The notes beneath the pieces were generated by a model. It saw only the letters and a list, made by a program, of their open reading frames with translations, was not told the DNA's origin and made no database searches. A stretch of 14,160 bases of DNA from CAYSPU01 sp964432995. GTDB taxonomy: Bacteria > Verrucomicrobiota > Verrucomicrobiia > Limisphaerales > JAHDYP01. Position numbers and translations under genes: made by a program. Position 1 is the first letter of the stretch. Each line of letters begins with the position of its first letter. The DNA lies in assembly GCA_964432995.1 (NCBI GenBank), contig CAYSPU010000155.1:1-14160 (forward strand), written 5' to 3'. Of this stretch, positions 5,879 to 13,748 are shown one piece after another.

Positions 5879-7441
5879 ATGCACCGCGACACCTTCCTCC
5901 AGCGAATCCGCGACCGGCGCGAGCCTTGGGATATCGCGGTGGTGGGCGGCGGCGCCACGGGCGTGGGCCTGGCGGTGGACGCGGCGGCCCGCGGTTACAG
6001 CGTGGTGCTGCTGGAGCAGAGCGATTTCGGCAAGGGCACCTCGAGTCGCTCGACCAAGCTCGTGCACGGCGGGGTGCGCTACCTGCAGCAAGGGAATATC
6101 TCGCTCGTGATGGAGGCGCTGAAGGAGCGCGGTCTGCTCCTGCAGAATGCCCCCCACCTGGTGCACGACCTGCCGTTTGTGGTGCCCAATTACCTGTGGT
6201 GGGAAGCCCCGTTCTACGGCATCGGCCTGAAGGTCTATGACATGCTGGCCGGCCAATACGGCTTCGGCCGCTCCCAACTGCTGTCGCCCGCGGAAGTGCT
6301 CGAACGCATTCCCACCCTCGAGCGCGATGGCCTGCGCGGCGGCGTCCTCTACCACGACGGCCAGTTCGACGACAGCCGTCTCCTGATCAACCTCGCGCAG
6401 ACGGCCGCGGAGCAGGGCGCCTGCGTGCTGAACTACGCGCGCGTGACGCAACTGATCAAGGACCCGGACGGATTCGTCACCGGCCTGGAATTCCGCGACG
6501 AAGAGGCCGGCCGCCAGACCCGCCTCGCCGCCCGCTGCGTCATCAATGCCACCGGCCCGTTCTGCGATCAGTTGCGGCGCCTGGATGAACCCTCCGCCAC
6601 CCCCATGATCGCCCCCAGCCAGGGTGTCCACCTGGTGCTGCCCCGCGATTTCCTGCCCCGCGACACCGCCATCATGGTGCCCCACACCCGCGATGGCCGC
6701 GTGATGTTCGCCATCCCCTGGCACCACCACGTGGTCGTGGGNNNNNNNNNNCCCATCCCCAGCGTGTGCCTCGAGCCCCAGCCCCTCGAGGCGGAAGTCG
6801 ACTTCATCCTCGACACCGCCAGCGGCTACCTCGCCCGGCGCCCGACGCGCGCGGACATACTCAGCGTGTTCACCGGGATCCGCCCGCTGGTGAAAGCCGG
6901 TGACAACTCGAGCACCGCCGCCCTCTCACGCGACCACACCATCCACATCTCCCGCTCCGGACTGCTGACCATCACCGGCGGCAAGTGGACCACCTACCGC
7001 AAGATGGCCGAGGACGGCGTGGACCATGCCATCGTGCTCGCACGACTCACCGAACGCCCCTGCGTGACCAAGGACCTGCACGTCCACGGCTTCCATCGGC
7101 GGGCGGAACAGTTCGGCGCGCTCGCCGGCTACGGCTCGGACGCGGTCGGCATCGACGACCTCAGGCGGAGCCGACCGGAGCTGGCGCGGCCGCTGCACGA
7201 CGCGCTGCCCCTCTGCGCCGCCCAGGTGGTCTGGGCCGCGCGCCACGAAATGGCCCGTACCCTGGACGACGTCCTGGCGCGCCGCACCCGCGCGCTGTTC
7301 CTGAACACCCGGGCCGCCCTCGCCGTGGCCCCCGAAGTGGCGCGCTTGTTGGCTGTCGAAGGAAATCACGACGCCGCCTGGCAGCAACGCCAGTTGGCCG
7401 ACTTCGCCGAGATCGCCCGCGGTTTCACGGCGCAATCCTGA
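5879..7441 (+). CDS. glpD: Aerobic glycerol-3-phosphate dehydrogenase (FAD-dependent), interrupted by an assembly gap
   Basis: Oxidises glycerol-3-phosphate to dihydroxyacetone phosphate at the inner membrane and passes electrons to quinone. About 520 aa, usual for the family. Features are the FAD dinucleotide fold IAVVGGGATGVGLAVDAAARG (19-39), the GlpD signature GKGTSSRSTKLVHGGVRYLQ (51-70), IPTLERDGLRGGVLYHDG, and INATGPFCDQLR. GRVMFAIPW precedes the gap, and RPLVKAG, LTITGGKWTTYRKMAEDG and the C-terminal DAO domain (VWAARHEMARTLDDVLARRTRALFLN) follow it. The N gap at 6742-6751 falls where members read VVGTTDTP. Glycine and proline flank the gap in frame, so the gene is probably intact. 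It begins 4 nt after glpK, clearly one operon with it, and the pathway order kinase then dehydrogenase is preserved. Confidence 0.96.
   Translation: MHRDTFLQRIRDRREPWDIAVVGGGATGVGLAVDAAARGYSVVLLEQSDFGKGTSSRSTKLVHGGVRYLQQGNISLVMEALKERGLLLQNAPHLVHDLPFVVPNYLWWEAPFYGIGLKVYDMLAGQYGFGRSQLLSPAEVLERIPTLERDGLRGGVLYHDGQFDDSRLLINLAQTAAEQGACVLNYARVTQLIKDPDGFVTGLEFRDEEAGRQTRLAARCVINATGPFCDQLRRLDEPSATPMIAPSQGVHLVLPRDFLPRDTAIMVPHTRDGRVMFAIPWHHHVVVXXXXPIPSVCLEPQPLEAEVDFILDTASGYLARRPTRADILSVFTGIRPLVKAGDNSSTAALSRDHTIHISRSGLLTITGGKWTTYRKMAEDGVDHAIVLARLTERPCVTKDLHVHGFHRRAEQFGALAGYGSDAVGIDDLRRSRPELARPLHDALPLCAAQVVWAARHEMARTLDDVLARRTRALFLNTRAALAVAPEVARLLAVEGNHDAAWQQRQLADFAEIARGFTAQS
6742..6751. other. Assembly gap of 10 N inside glpD
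   Basis: Ten consecutive N replace the bases encoding the conserved TTDT segment of GlpD. Ten is a common arbitrary filler length. The family motif would need 13 nt (one base of the Gly codon plus four codons), so the true missing length may be 13. Both 10 and 13 keep the frame. Confidence 0.95.
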
Positions 7442-7506
7442 CCCGGTCTCAACCCTGGGTCTTGGTGGATGCCGCTCCGCGGGCTCCTTCTCCGCCGTTG
7501 GTATCG

Positions 7507-7529
7507 GATCCCGCCGCCGAGGCGGGATC
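7507..7529 (+). terminator. Strong hairpin after the glycerol operon, probable terminator
   Basis: A perfect 9-bp stem, GATCCCGCC (7507-7515) and GGCGGGATC (7521-7529) around the loop GCCGA, lies 65 nt downstream of the glpD stop. Only two T follow, so Rho-independent function is uncertain. The position at the operon end and the strength of the stem favour a terminator or an RNA 3' stabiliser. The rest of 7442-7637 shows no gene. Confidence 0.45.
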
Positions 7530-7637
7530 TTCCCTGAGCCGACAGCGCGCCCGTCCGCGGGGGCGAGAACCGCACGTCGACCGGGGACCACCGAACCCCA
7601 GCGCCGCTGACGCGAGGATCCGGGGGCACGCTGGCAC

Positions 7638-7667
7638 TTGTGACTCGCAAACGGCCCGTGTTACGCT
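7638..7667 (+). promoter_or_regulatory. Predicted promoter of the peptidase/ATP-grasp unit, leaderless layout
   Basis: TTGTGA (7638-7643), an 18-nt spacer and TACGCT (7662-7667) are followed by 6 nt and the ATG at 7674. The -10 to ATG distance equals that of the kelch gene at 12231, and no Shine-Dalgarno sequence is present. The -10 box is weak by consensus (3 of 6) but fits the TANNNT form. Confidence 0.4.
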
Positions 7668-7673
7668 CCGCCC

Positions 7674-8693
7674 ATGGACGCCCCGGCTTGGGCCAACCTC
7701 AGCGACGAGGAGTTGTTGGAGAAGAAGGTCTCGCACCTCGGCCTGAAACTGGAGGGCACGAAGCTGCAACCGCTCATCCAACAGCTCTACGACGAGTTGT
7801 CGCAGAAAGGCCTGGTCTTCCACCCGGCGTGTCACGTCGGCGACGAGTGGTTCGTGCCGGTGGGCATTCCCGCGATCTTCATTCCGTTCTTCCTGGTGGA
7901 CGACCGGTTGCGCCAGCTCGAGCGGAAGATCATGCTCGAAGTGGAAGGCGAGACGCCGGAGTGGTTCATGAAGTTGATGCGCCACGAGGTCGCTCACACC
8001 TACGCCTTCGCCTACCAGTTGCCGAAGAAACGCAAATGGCAGCGCACGTTCGGTCGGAGTTCCGCCGAGGAAACCCCGTCCTTCTACCGGCCCCGCCCGT
8101 ACAGCCGGAGGTTCGTCGTGCACCTGGATGACTGGTACGCCCAGAGTCATCCGGACGAGGACTTCGCGGAGACGTTCGCGGTGTGGCTCACCCCCGGCGA
8201 AGACTGGCGGACGCGCTACCGCGGGTGGAAGGCGCTCGCCAAACTCGAATTCGTGGAGGAACTGATGCGTTCGCTCGTCGGCAAGGCGCCGCTGTGGCTG
8301 CCGGAGTACCTGGTCGCCGACCACGATTGTCTGAACGTCAAACTCAAGACCTACTACGCCCGGAAACGGAAGCTCTACGAAGACTCGTTCCCGGACTTCT
8401 ACGACAACGACCTGCGGCGGCTCTTCGACGCCGGGACTGATGTCGCCGGGCGTTTGAAGGCGTCGGCATACCTCAAACACCACCGGCGGCATCTGATGGA
8501 AGCCGTCTGCCAATGGACCAACGAACGCAAATACCGGGTCGATGCCCTCCTGGAGCGGCTGATTGACCGCTGCGACCGACTGGGGCTCTATCTCAAGGCC
8601 TACGACCCGCGACAGAACCTGCAGGTGTCCGCCTACATCACCACCCTGGTCATGAACCACCTGTTCACCGGCCGGTTCAAGCGCACCAAATAA
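7674..8693 (+). CDS. Putative zinc-binding metallopeptidase
   Basis: A 339-aa protein with no signal peptide or membrane segment, so presumably cytoplasmic. It has a gluzincin-type site: HEVAH at 104-108 (LMRHEVAHTYAFAYQL) and a likely third ligand Glu166 in HPDEDFAETFAVWL, about 58 residues later. The surrounding sequence (WFVPVGIPAIFIPFFL, then HLDDWYAQSHPDEDFAE, then WRTRYRGWKALAKLEF) resembles the loosely described 'putative zinc-binding metallo-peptidase' group, but I cannot confirm the Pfam family. The C-terminal 120 residues are charged and helical. The substrate is unknown. It is followed after 5 nt by an ATP-grasp ligase gene, so the two are almost certainly cotranscribed and probably work on the same peptide or cell-wall-like substrate. 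The start at 7674 is the first Met and fits the promoter spacing. Confidence 0.8.
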   Translation: MDAPAWANLSDEELLEKKVSHLGLKLEGTKLQPLIQQLYDELSQKGLVFHPACHVGDEWFVPVGIPAIFIPFFLVDDRLRQLERKIMLEVEGETPEWFMKLMRHEVAHTYAFAYQLPKKRKWQRTFGRSSAEETPSFYRPRPYSRRFVVHLDDWYAQSHPDEDFAETFAVWLTPGEDWRTRYRGWKALAKLEFVEELMRSLVGKAPLWLPEYLVADHDCLNVKLKTYYARKRKLYEDSFPDFYDNDLRRLFDAGTDVAGRLKASAYLKHHRRHLMEAVCQWTNERKYRVDALLERLIDRCDRLGLYLKAYDPRQNLQVSAYITTLVMNHLFTGRFKRTK

Positions 8694-8698
8694 CCGTC

Positions 8699-9718
8699 GT
8701 GCAACGCCAACTCAAAGTCCTCGCCCTGTTCGACGCCATCGCGCCCACGACCCTCGATCAGGATCTGAGCGCCGAACTCCAGACCCAGGATTGGAAAACC
8801 GAGGCGAACGTCCTCGCCGCCCTGGGCGAACTGGCAATCCTCACCGAACACCTCGCGATCTTCGACGATCTGGACCTTCTCACCCGGAAGCTGCAGCGCT
8901 TCGAGCCGGATGTCATCTTTAACCTGGCCGACCAGTTCAAGAACAACCGGGCCTTTGACCAGAACATCGTGTCGTTTCTGGAGATGCACGGCTTGCCGTT
9001 CACCGGCTGCGGCTCGACCGGCCTGACCCTGTGCAAGCACAAGGCCATCTCCAAGAAGATCCTCGGCTACCATCGCATCCGCGTGCCGGAGTTCACCGTC
9101 ATCGCCCGCGGCCGGCGCGGCGCGCGCCCCCGGCGCCTCCACTTCCCCATCCTCGTCAAACCGCTCAAGGAAGAGGCCTCCTACGGCATCGCCCAGGCCT
9201 CCTTCGTCGAAACCGACGAGCAGTTCAAGGAACGCGTCCAGTTCATCCACGATCACTACGGCAACGACGCCATCGCCGAGGAATACATCGAGGGCCGCGA
9301 ACTCTACGTCAGCATCCTGGGCAACCGCCGCCTCCAGGTCTTCCCCATCCGGGAACTCGTCTTCAAGGAAGTCCCGCCGGACGAACCCAAAATCGCGACC
9401 TACAAAGCCAAGTGGGACGAGGAGTATCGGAAGCGCTGGGGCCTGCAGAACCAGTTCGCTGAGAATCTGGATCCGGCCGTCGAACGTCGCATCGCGGAAA
9501 CCTGCAAACGCATCTACCGCCTCCTGACCATCGACGGCTACGCCCGGCTCGACCTTCGCCTCACACCCGCCAACGAACTCTACTTCATCGAAGCCAACCC
9601 CAACCCGATCCTCGCGGCGGATGAGGACTTCGCCCAATCGGCCCTCAAAGCCGGCCTGCCCTATCCCCGGCTCATCGAGCAGATCATCCGGCTCGGGATC
9701 CACGCCACGCGCGAGTGA
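8699..9718 (+). CDS. ATP-grasp ligase, D-alanine-D-alanine ligase-like
   Basis: A 339-aa enzyme expected to activate a carboxylate as an acyl phosphate with ATP and join it to an amine. Layout is Ddl-like: an N-terminal domain with EPDVIFNLAD (69-78) and LPFTGCGSTGLTLCKHK (99-115, cf. Ddl PYTGxxxxxxxxxxDK), an ATP-binding domain with FPILVKPLKEEASYGI (149-164) and EEYIEGRELYVSIL (194-207), and Mg ligands Asp285 in RLDLRL and Glu298/Asn300 in YFIEANPNP. True Ddl enzymes read EVNTxPG where this has IEANPNP, so D-Ala-D-Ala synthesis is unlikely and another peptide-bond or amide product is inferred. The start is a GTG at 8699, 5 nt after the peptidase stop; no other Met occurs before residue 95. 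No ribosome binding site is evident, suggesting coupling to the upstream gene. Substrate not predictable from sequence. Confidence 0.87.
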   Translation: MQRQLKVLALFDAIAPTTLDQDLSAELQTQDWKTEANVLAALGELAILTEHLAIFDDLDLLTRKLQRFEPDVIFNLADQFKNNRAFDQNIVSFLEMHGLPFTGCGSTGLTLCKHKAISKKILGYHRIRVPEFTVIARGRRGARPRRLHFPILVKPLKEEASYGIAQASFVETDEQFKERVQFIHDHYGNDAIAEEYIEGRELYVSILGNRRLQVFPIRELVFKEVPPDEPKIATYKAKWDEEYRKRWGLQNQFAENLDPAVERRIAETCKRIYRLLTIDGYARLDLRLTPANELYFIEANPNPILAADEDFAQSALKAGLPYPRLIEQIIRLGIHATRE

Positions 9719-9774
9719 AGGAACAACGCGCCGATAGTCCGCGCCCGCACGCACCGCGCCAGGCTCCCCGTCGG

Positions 9775-12231
9775 TCACGGCAAGCTCACGCCGTAGAAGC
9801 GCCCTGCAGTGTTCGTCGCCTCCGGGTCCGCAAACCGGAACTGGCCGGGCGAGACCTCGGTGACACCGCCCAACGATGTCCACTGGGTCAATGGCAGCGA
9901 TAGGTTGGTGGTCGCCAGCGCGCTGAACCTGAGCCCGGGGGTGTTGGTGAAGGCGAACTGGAACACGCCCTCCGGCAACAGGCTCGCCTCACTCAGGAGA
10001 ATCGGGGTGCTGGTATTGTACCATTCCGCGGTCGCCACGGCGTCGCCTTGGGCCCGCCAACCCCCAACGGCCAGCACCCGGCCATCCGGCAACACCGTGG
10101 CCGTATGCCAATCGCGGGCGCTGTTCATCTCGCCGGTCGACGTCCACAGCCCGCGGTCCGGATCCAACCCTTCGGCGCTGGCAAGGAAGTGGCCGTTCTC
10201 GTAGCCGCCCGCAACCAGGATGGTGCCGTCGGGCAACAAACTCGCGGTATGCCCCGTGCGCGCGGTGGTCATCGTAGCCGCCGCCGTCCAGGTTCGGTTG
10301 GCGGAATCGCAGGCTTCCGCCCCGGAGAGATACTGGCCACTGCCAAAGCCGCCCGTGACCACCACCGTCCTCCCGTTCGACAGCAGCGTCGCCGTGTGCC
10401 CGGCGCGGGCGGCGCTCATGGCGCCCGTCGACTCCCATGTCCCACTGGCGGGGTCGTAGACTTCGCAGCTCGAACGTTGGCTGCCATCCCCGTAGCCCCC
10501 GGCAACCAATACCGTCCCGTCCGCTAACCGCGTCGCCGTGTGGAAAACACGCGCGGCGTTCATCGCTCCCGCCGGTGTCCAGGTCCCCGTGGCCGGATCA
10601 TAGCGCTCGGCACTGGCCAGACTCTTGCCGGCCGTATCCTCGCCCCCGACGACCAGCACCGTGCCATCCGCCAGCAGCGTCGCCGTGTGCGAAGAGCGGG
10701 CCGCAGTCATCCCGCCCGTCGGCGTCCACGTCCCGGTCACCGGATCGAACAGCTCGGCGCCGGAAAGACGGTTGCCCTTCGAGTAGCCCCCGGCAACCAA
10801 CACCTGGCCGTCGACCAGCGGCGTGGCCGTGTGCCGGCTGCGGGCGGTGTTCATCGGGCCGGTCGAGGTCCACGCCTCGGCGGCGCTCCCATACAACTCG
10901 GCGCTGGCCAGACTGTTGCCCGCCGTGTCCTCCCCCCCAACCACCAGCACCTCGCCCCCCGGCAGCAGGGTCGCCGTGTGCCGATGACGGTCGGCGGACA
11001 TCGCCCCCGTCAGCGTCCACCTCCTGGTCTCGGAACGGAGGTGCAGCGCGATGTCGCCACTGGCTCCGTCCCAACCATCCACGGCAATCAGATAGCCAAC
11101 CTCCGCGGTGGCGCCAAAACTGAGGCGGCTGGGGCCATCTCCGCCGGTCGCACCATTGCTCGCCACGAGCGTGAGACCGTCCACGGCCGAACCCGTGTAG
11201 ACGGCCAGCAAGGTGCCGAAGGAACTGCCCGCGGTGTCCAGCGTCACGGTCGTCGTCACCGGCGCCGTCCAAGTCCACCAGACGGATTTGCCGCCGGCGT
11301 TTCCCGCGTGCCGGGGTTCCCCGGGTTCCTTGCCGGCTCCGACGTTGGAGCCAGTGGCGCTGGTCGCCAGGCCGCTCAGAACAATCCGGCTCGCAAAGAG
11401 ATCGTTGCTCGGAGGGACGACGACCGTCAGCACCGCGTTGGAACTCGTCACGCTGCCCGCCGTGTTGTTCACCACCACGGCGTAGGCCCCGGCGGCGCTC
11501 GGCGTCACCGCCCCCAACACCAGCGTCGCGGCGGTCGCACCTTCCAGCACCGCACCGTCGAACCACCACTGGTAGCTCAACGGTTCGCTCCCTTCCGCGA
11601 CCACAGTGAACGTCGCCGTGCCCGAGAACACGACCGTCTGGCTCTGCGGCTGGATCGTAATGACGGGAGGAGTGGAGTCCGGCGGCACTACCGTGACGAC
11701 GAAGGCGCTCCCGACGACATCATTGGTCGGATTCGAGTCGGAGACGCCCGCGGTGCTGAATCGCACGAAGACATAATAGTCACCGGAGGCGGTCGCAGGG
11801 ACCATCATCCCCGAGACTTCGGAAGGACTGCTCAGCATTTCGGTGCTCGAATACTCCGTGAGGTGGGGAGGAATGCCTTTCAGCACCGAGTGGCTGCCCA
11901 GGAAGATGTCGTCCGCTTCGTCGAAGACGGCGTCCGGAGAAAGGTAGAACCCGGTCACGAGGGTGAAATAGAACTCATCCTCGTGACTGGGACCCCGGTA
12001 GAGGAAGCTGTAACTCAGATTGGTCGGCCCGCCTCCGGCGTGAACCGGCGAAGGGGAGAAGTCCAACATCCCGGTTGCCTGAATATCCACTTGAGCCTCG
12101 ACCGGGCGGGAACTGCAACAGAAGAGTAGGACGGCAAACGCCGCCGTCCAGGCCAGGCCGGGCACGCCGAACGTGCCAGTACCCGCCCCCCGCCGAATCA
12201 CCCGACGATGTGCCGTCACCGCACGGACCAT
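9775..12231 (-). CDS. Large secreted protein: Ig-like domain and seven-bladed kelch propeller
   Basis: An 818-aa predicted exported protein. Residues 1-46 form a signal peptide (basic start, hydrophobic AWTAAFAVLLFCC at 27-39, cleavage after VEA). About 48-182 is a CARDB-like beta domain (VHAGGGPTNLSYSFLYRG). 189-272 is an Ig-like domain (ITIQPQSQTVVFSGTATFTV, then YQWWFDG). 275-400 resembles domains reading NDLFASRIVLSG, EPGEPRHAG, SVWWTWTAP, DTAGSSFGTLLAVYTG. 405-743 holds seven kelch repeats. The last 75 residues are a beta-rich tail ending FYGVSLP. No catalytic motif is visible, so a binding or adhesive surface role is inferred. The frame is open upstream to 13545, but that part is the shadow of the acyltransferase gene. 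ATG 12231 gives the signal peptide and sits 6 nt from a -10 box. It converges with the ATP-grasp gene (56 nt apart). Confidence 0.9.
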   Translation of the reverse strand: MVRAVTAHRRVIRRGAGTGTFGVPGLAWTAAFAVLLFCCSSRPVEAQVDIQATGMLDFSPSPVHAGGGPTNLSYSFLYRGPSHEDEFYFTLVTGFYLSPDAVFDEADDIFLGSHSVLKGIPPHLTEYSSTEMLSSPSEVSGMMVPATASGDYYVFVRFSTAGVSDSNPTNDVVGSAFVVTVVPPDSTPPVITIQPQSQTVVFSGTATFTVVAEGSEPLSYQWWFDGAVLEGATAATLVLGAVTPSAAGAYAVVVNNTAGSVTSSNAVLTVVVPPSNDLFASRIVLSGLATSATGSNVGAGKEPGEPRHAGNAGGKSVWWTWTAPVTTTVTLDTAGSSFGTLLAVYTGSAVDGLTLVASNGATGGDGPSRLSFGATAEVGYLIAVDGWDGASGDIALHLRSETRRWTLTGAMSADRHRHTATLLPGGEVLVVGGEDTAGNSLASAELYGSAAEAWTSTGPMNTARSRHTATPLVDGQVLVAGGYSKGNRLSGAELFDPVTGTWTPTGGMTAARSSHTATLLADGTVLVVGGEDTAGKSLASAERYDPATGTWTPAGAMNAARVFHTATRLADGTVLVAGGYGDGSQRSSCEVYDPASGTWESTGAMSAARAGHTATLLSNGRTVVVTGGFGSGQYLSGAEACDSANRTWTAAATMTTARTGHTASLLPDGTILVAGGYENGHFLASAEGLDPDRGLWTSTGEMNSARDWHTATVLPDGRVLAVGGWRAQGDAVATAEWYNTSTPILLSEASLLPEGVFQFAFTNTPGLRFSALATTNLSLPLTQWTSLGGVTEVSPGQFRFADPEATNTAGRFYGVSLP
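10003..11019 (-). repeat. Seven tandem kelch repeats (about 48 codons each)
   Basis: Residues 405-743 of the secreted protein hold seven units starting WTLTGAM, WTSTGPM, WTPTGGM, WTPAGAM, WESTGAM, WTAAATM and WTSTGEM. Each continues with a HTAT-type segment, a VLVxGG strand and mostly a SAExYDP-type segment. Seven units are enough for a closed beta-propeller. Units 1 and 3 share EDTAGxSLASAE and similar DNA, pointing to internal duplication. Confidence 0.88.
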
Positions 12232-12237
12232 CGTTTC

Positions 12238-12266
12238 AGCATACGGGGCTGTCGCTCGGAATTCAA
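12238..12266 (-). promoter_or_regulatory. Predicted promoter of the kelch-protein gene, leaderless layout
   Basis: On the minus strand a -35 box TTGAAT (12261-12266), a 17-nt spacer and a -10 box TATGCT (12238-12243) are followed by 6 nt and the ATG at 12231. Both boxes match 4 of 6 consensus bases. This is the best example of the window's leaderless pattern and implies transcription separate from the acyltransferase upstream. Confidence 0.55.
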
Positions 12267-12419
12267 ACAAACGAGGCGATGGAACATCCCCAAAGACTCC
12301 GCCCGTTGGCCGACTGCGTCGCGGCGGTTGCTGGTGGCTTGAGCCAGCGCTGACCGCCATACCGGCGTCCGCTGCAGCAAACACCGAGGCACTGTGCAGG
12401 TCACTCGGCCACGAACTGC

Positions 12420-13616
12420 TCAGAGGATGCTCCGCAGCCCCGGGAGGCGTTTGGCCACATCGGCAAGAAGAAAGCTCGCACCCAGACCCGTCAGCGTCAG
12501 CAGCGCGACCCCCGCGAAAGCGTGGACGACGAGGGGCCGGATGAGGAGTGTCAGAACCACGAGCACAGGCGCGTGCAGGACATAGACCGCAAACGCACGG
12601 TCCGAAAGCCATCTGGCAACCGGTCCACAGCGATTCCACTTTCTCTGGAACCAAGCCATCGCCCCCAGTGCAAGCCCGAGTCCGGCACACTGTTCCCACA
12701 CGGCAAGAGCCAGGGCTCTCACATTCCAACCTCCCGCATAGAGGTCGGGGCCCCCTTCTGGTGGCGGCCCGCCCAGCACCGCGATGGCCGTGAGCAAAAG
12801 CGGCCCACCCACACAACCAATCCAACCCGCAACCCGCGCCCGGCGCGAGGCCGCCAACTCGTCCAACCAACCCTGTCTGCCCGCAGCCACTCCGACGACG
12901 AAGGCTGCGACGTACTGCGCGAAGAAACCCAGTTGAAAGTTCAACACGTTCGTCCCCAGGGGCTGGACCAGCCTCACCAGGAAGGTGCTCGACACCAGGA
13001 CGAAGGCAAAGCCCAGCAGCGCCCCGGTGCCAGGCACTTGGGACAGCCGACCCGACTGTTCGAGAGCGGCAGGTCTCCAAACCCGTTTGCCGGCCAGGAC
13101 GACGCTGAACAGCAGGAGCGCCAACGCAAACCACATCGGCCCGCTGCCACCAAGAACGTGCCCGGAAGTCAGGTGCTGCCCATAGAGCCTCGGCAGCGCG
13201 GACCAATTCCCCGCGGCCGGCGCGAGCAGCACATACACAATGAACGGATGCAGGAGTAGCATGTAGAAGAGCGACGGCAGCCCGAGCCGACGCCCGCGCT
13301 CGAGGAGAAACGACACCGGTTGGCGACGCTGGAGCGAGCAGTGGGCAAAGACCCCTGCAAGAAAGAACAACACCCCCATGAAGAACGCCTGAAGATGGCC
13401 CTGCCACAAGTAGAAGACGATCTTCACCGGCATCGACGGCGACGGGCCCTCCATCCGATACCAACTCCCGATGTGGCTGTAGGTCACGCAGGCATGCATG
13501 TTCACTACCAGCACGATCATCAGCGTGCGCAGGTTGTCGATCCACGCCAACCGCCTCACCATCGACGAGCTGCTGGCCTCTGCTGGTAGCCCACGAGGAT
13601 CTTGATTCGGCGGCAT
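12420..13616 (-). CDS. Membrane acyltransferase, acyltransferase-3 family
   Basis: A 398-aa integral membrane protein with about ten hydrophobic segments. It begins RLAWIDNLRTLMIVLVVNMHACVTYS (22-47), the usual first segment of the acyltransferase-3 family, with the candidate catalytic His41. AFFMGVLFFLAGVFAHCSL and SFLLERGRRLGLPSLFYMLLLHP follow, and DRAFAVYVLHAPVLVVL lies near the C terminus, all typical of this family. Members transfer acyl groups such as acetyl or succinyl to sugars of surface polysaccharides, glucans or other extracytoplasmic acceptors; the acceptor here is unknown. The frame is open upstream to 13691. I prefer ATG 13616, where a TACAAA box (13624-13629) lies 7 nt upstream, and ATG 13562 is the alternative. 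It is followed in the same direction by the kelch gene after 188 nt, which has its own promoter. Confidence 0.9.
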   Translation of the reverse strand: MPPNQDPRGLPAEASSSSMVRRLAWIDNLRTLMIVLVVNMHACVTYSHIGSWYRMEGPSPSMPVKIVFYLWQGHLQAFFMGVLFFLAGVFAHCSLQRRQPVSFLLERGRRLGLPSLFYMLLLHPFIVYVLLAPAAGNWSALPRLYGQHLTSGHVLGGSGPMWFALALLLFSVVLAGKRVWRPAALEQSGRLSQVPGTGALLGFAFVLVSSTFLVRLVQPLGTNVLNFQLGFFAQYVAAFVVGVAAGRQGWLDELAASRRARVAGWIGCVGGPLLLTAIAVLGGPPPEGGPDLYAGGWNVRALALAVWEQCAGLGLALGAMAWFQRKWNRCGPVARWLSDRAFAVYVLHAPVLVVLTLLIRPLVVHAFAGVALLTLTGLGASFLLADVAKRLPGLRSIL

Positions 13617-13748
13617 GCGCGGCTTTGTAGCAAAACGCTGGCGGGCGAAGAAGTCCCTTCCCCTACTTTCCCGAGGTGCAGTCTGCTGCAAGGCCTTGCG
13701 CTTGGGGTTGTCGACGCGTAATCCCGTGGTGTTGGAGCACGACCCTCC

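Noticed and set aside
4183..5958. Long minus-strand open frame (591 codons) opposite glpK and its neighbour
   Set aside because: It spans antisense across two well-recognised genes and has no recognisable domain.
8699..9718. Calling the ATP-grasp gene ddl (D-Ala-D-Ala ligase)
   Set aside because: The C-terminal metal motif differs from Ddl (IEANPNP rather than EVNTxPG), and the gene is paired with a peptidase rather than with mur/fts genes.
8633..9883. Long minus-strand open frame (416 codons) opposite the ATP-grasp gene
   Set aside because: Antisense shadow: the plus strand carries all ATP-grasp residues, and this frame is acidic low-complexity sequence.
10540..12129. Plus-strand open frame of 529 codons opposite the kelch gene
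   Set aside because: Arg/Gly/His-rich with no motifs. Its repeats merely mirror the kelch repeats on the other strand.
12232..13545. N-terminal extension of the kelch gene frame through the acyltransferase gene
   Set aside because: This part is an out-of-frame reading of the acyltransferase. The real protein starts at 12231 with a signal peptide and its own promoter.
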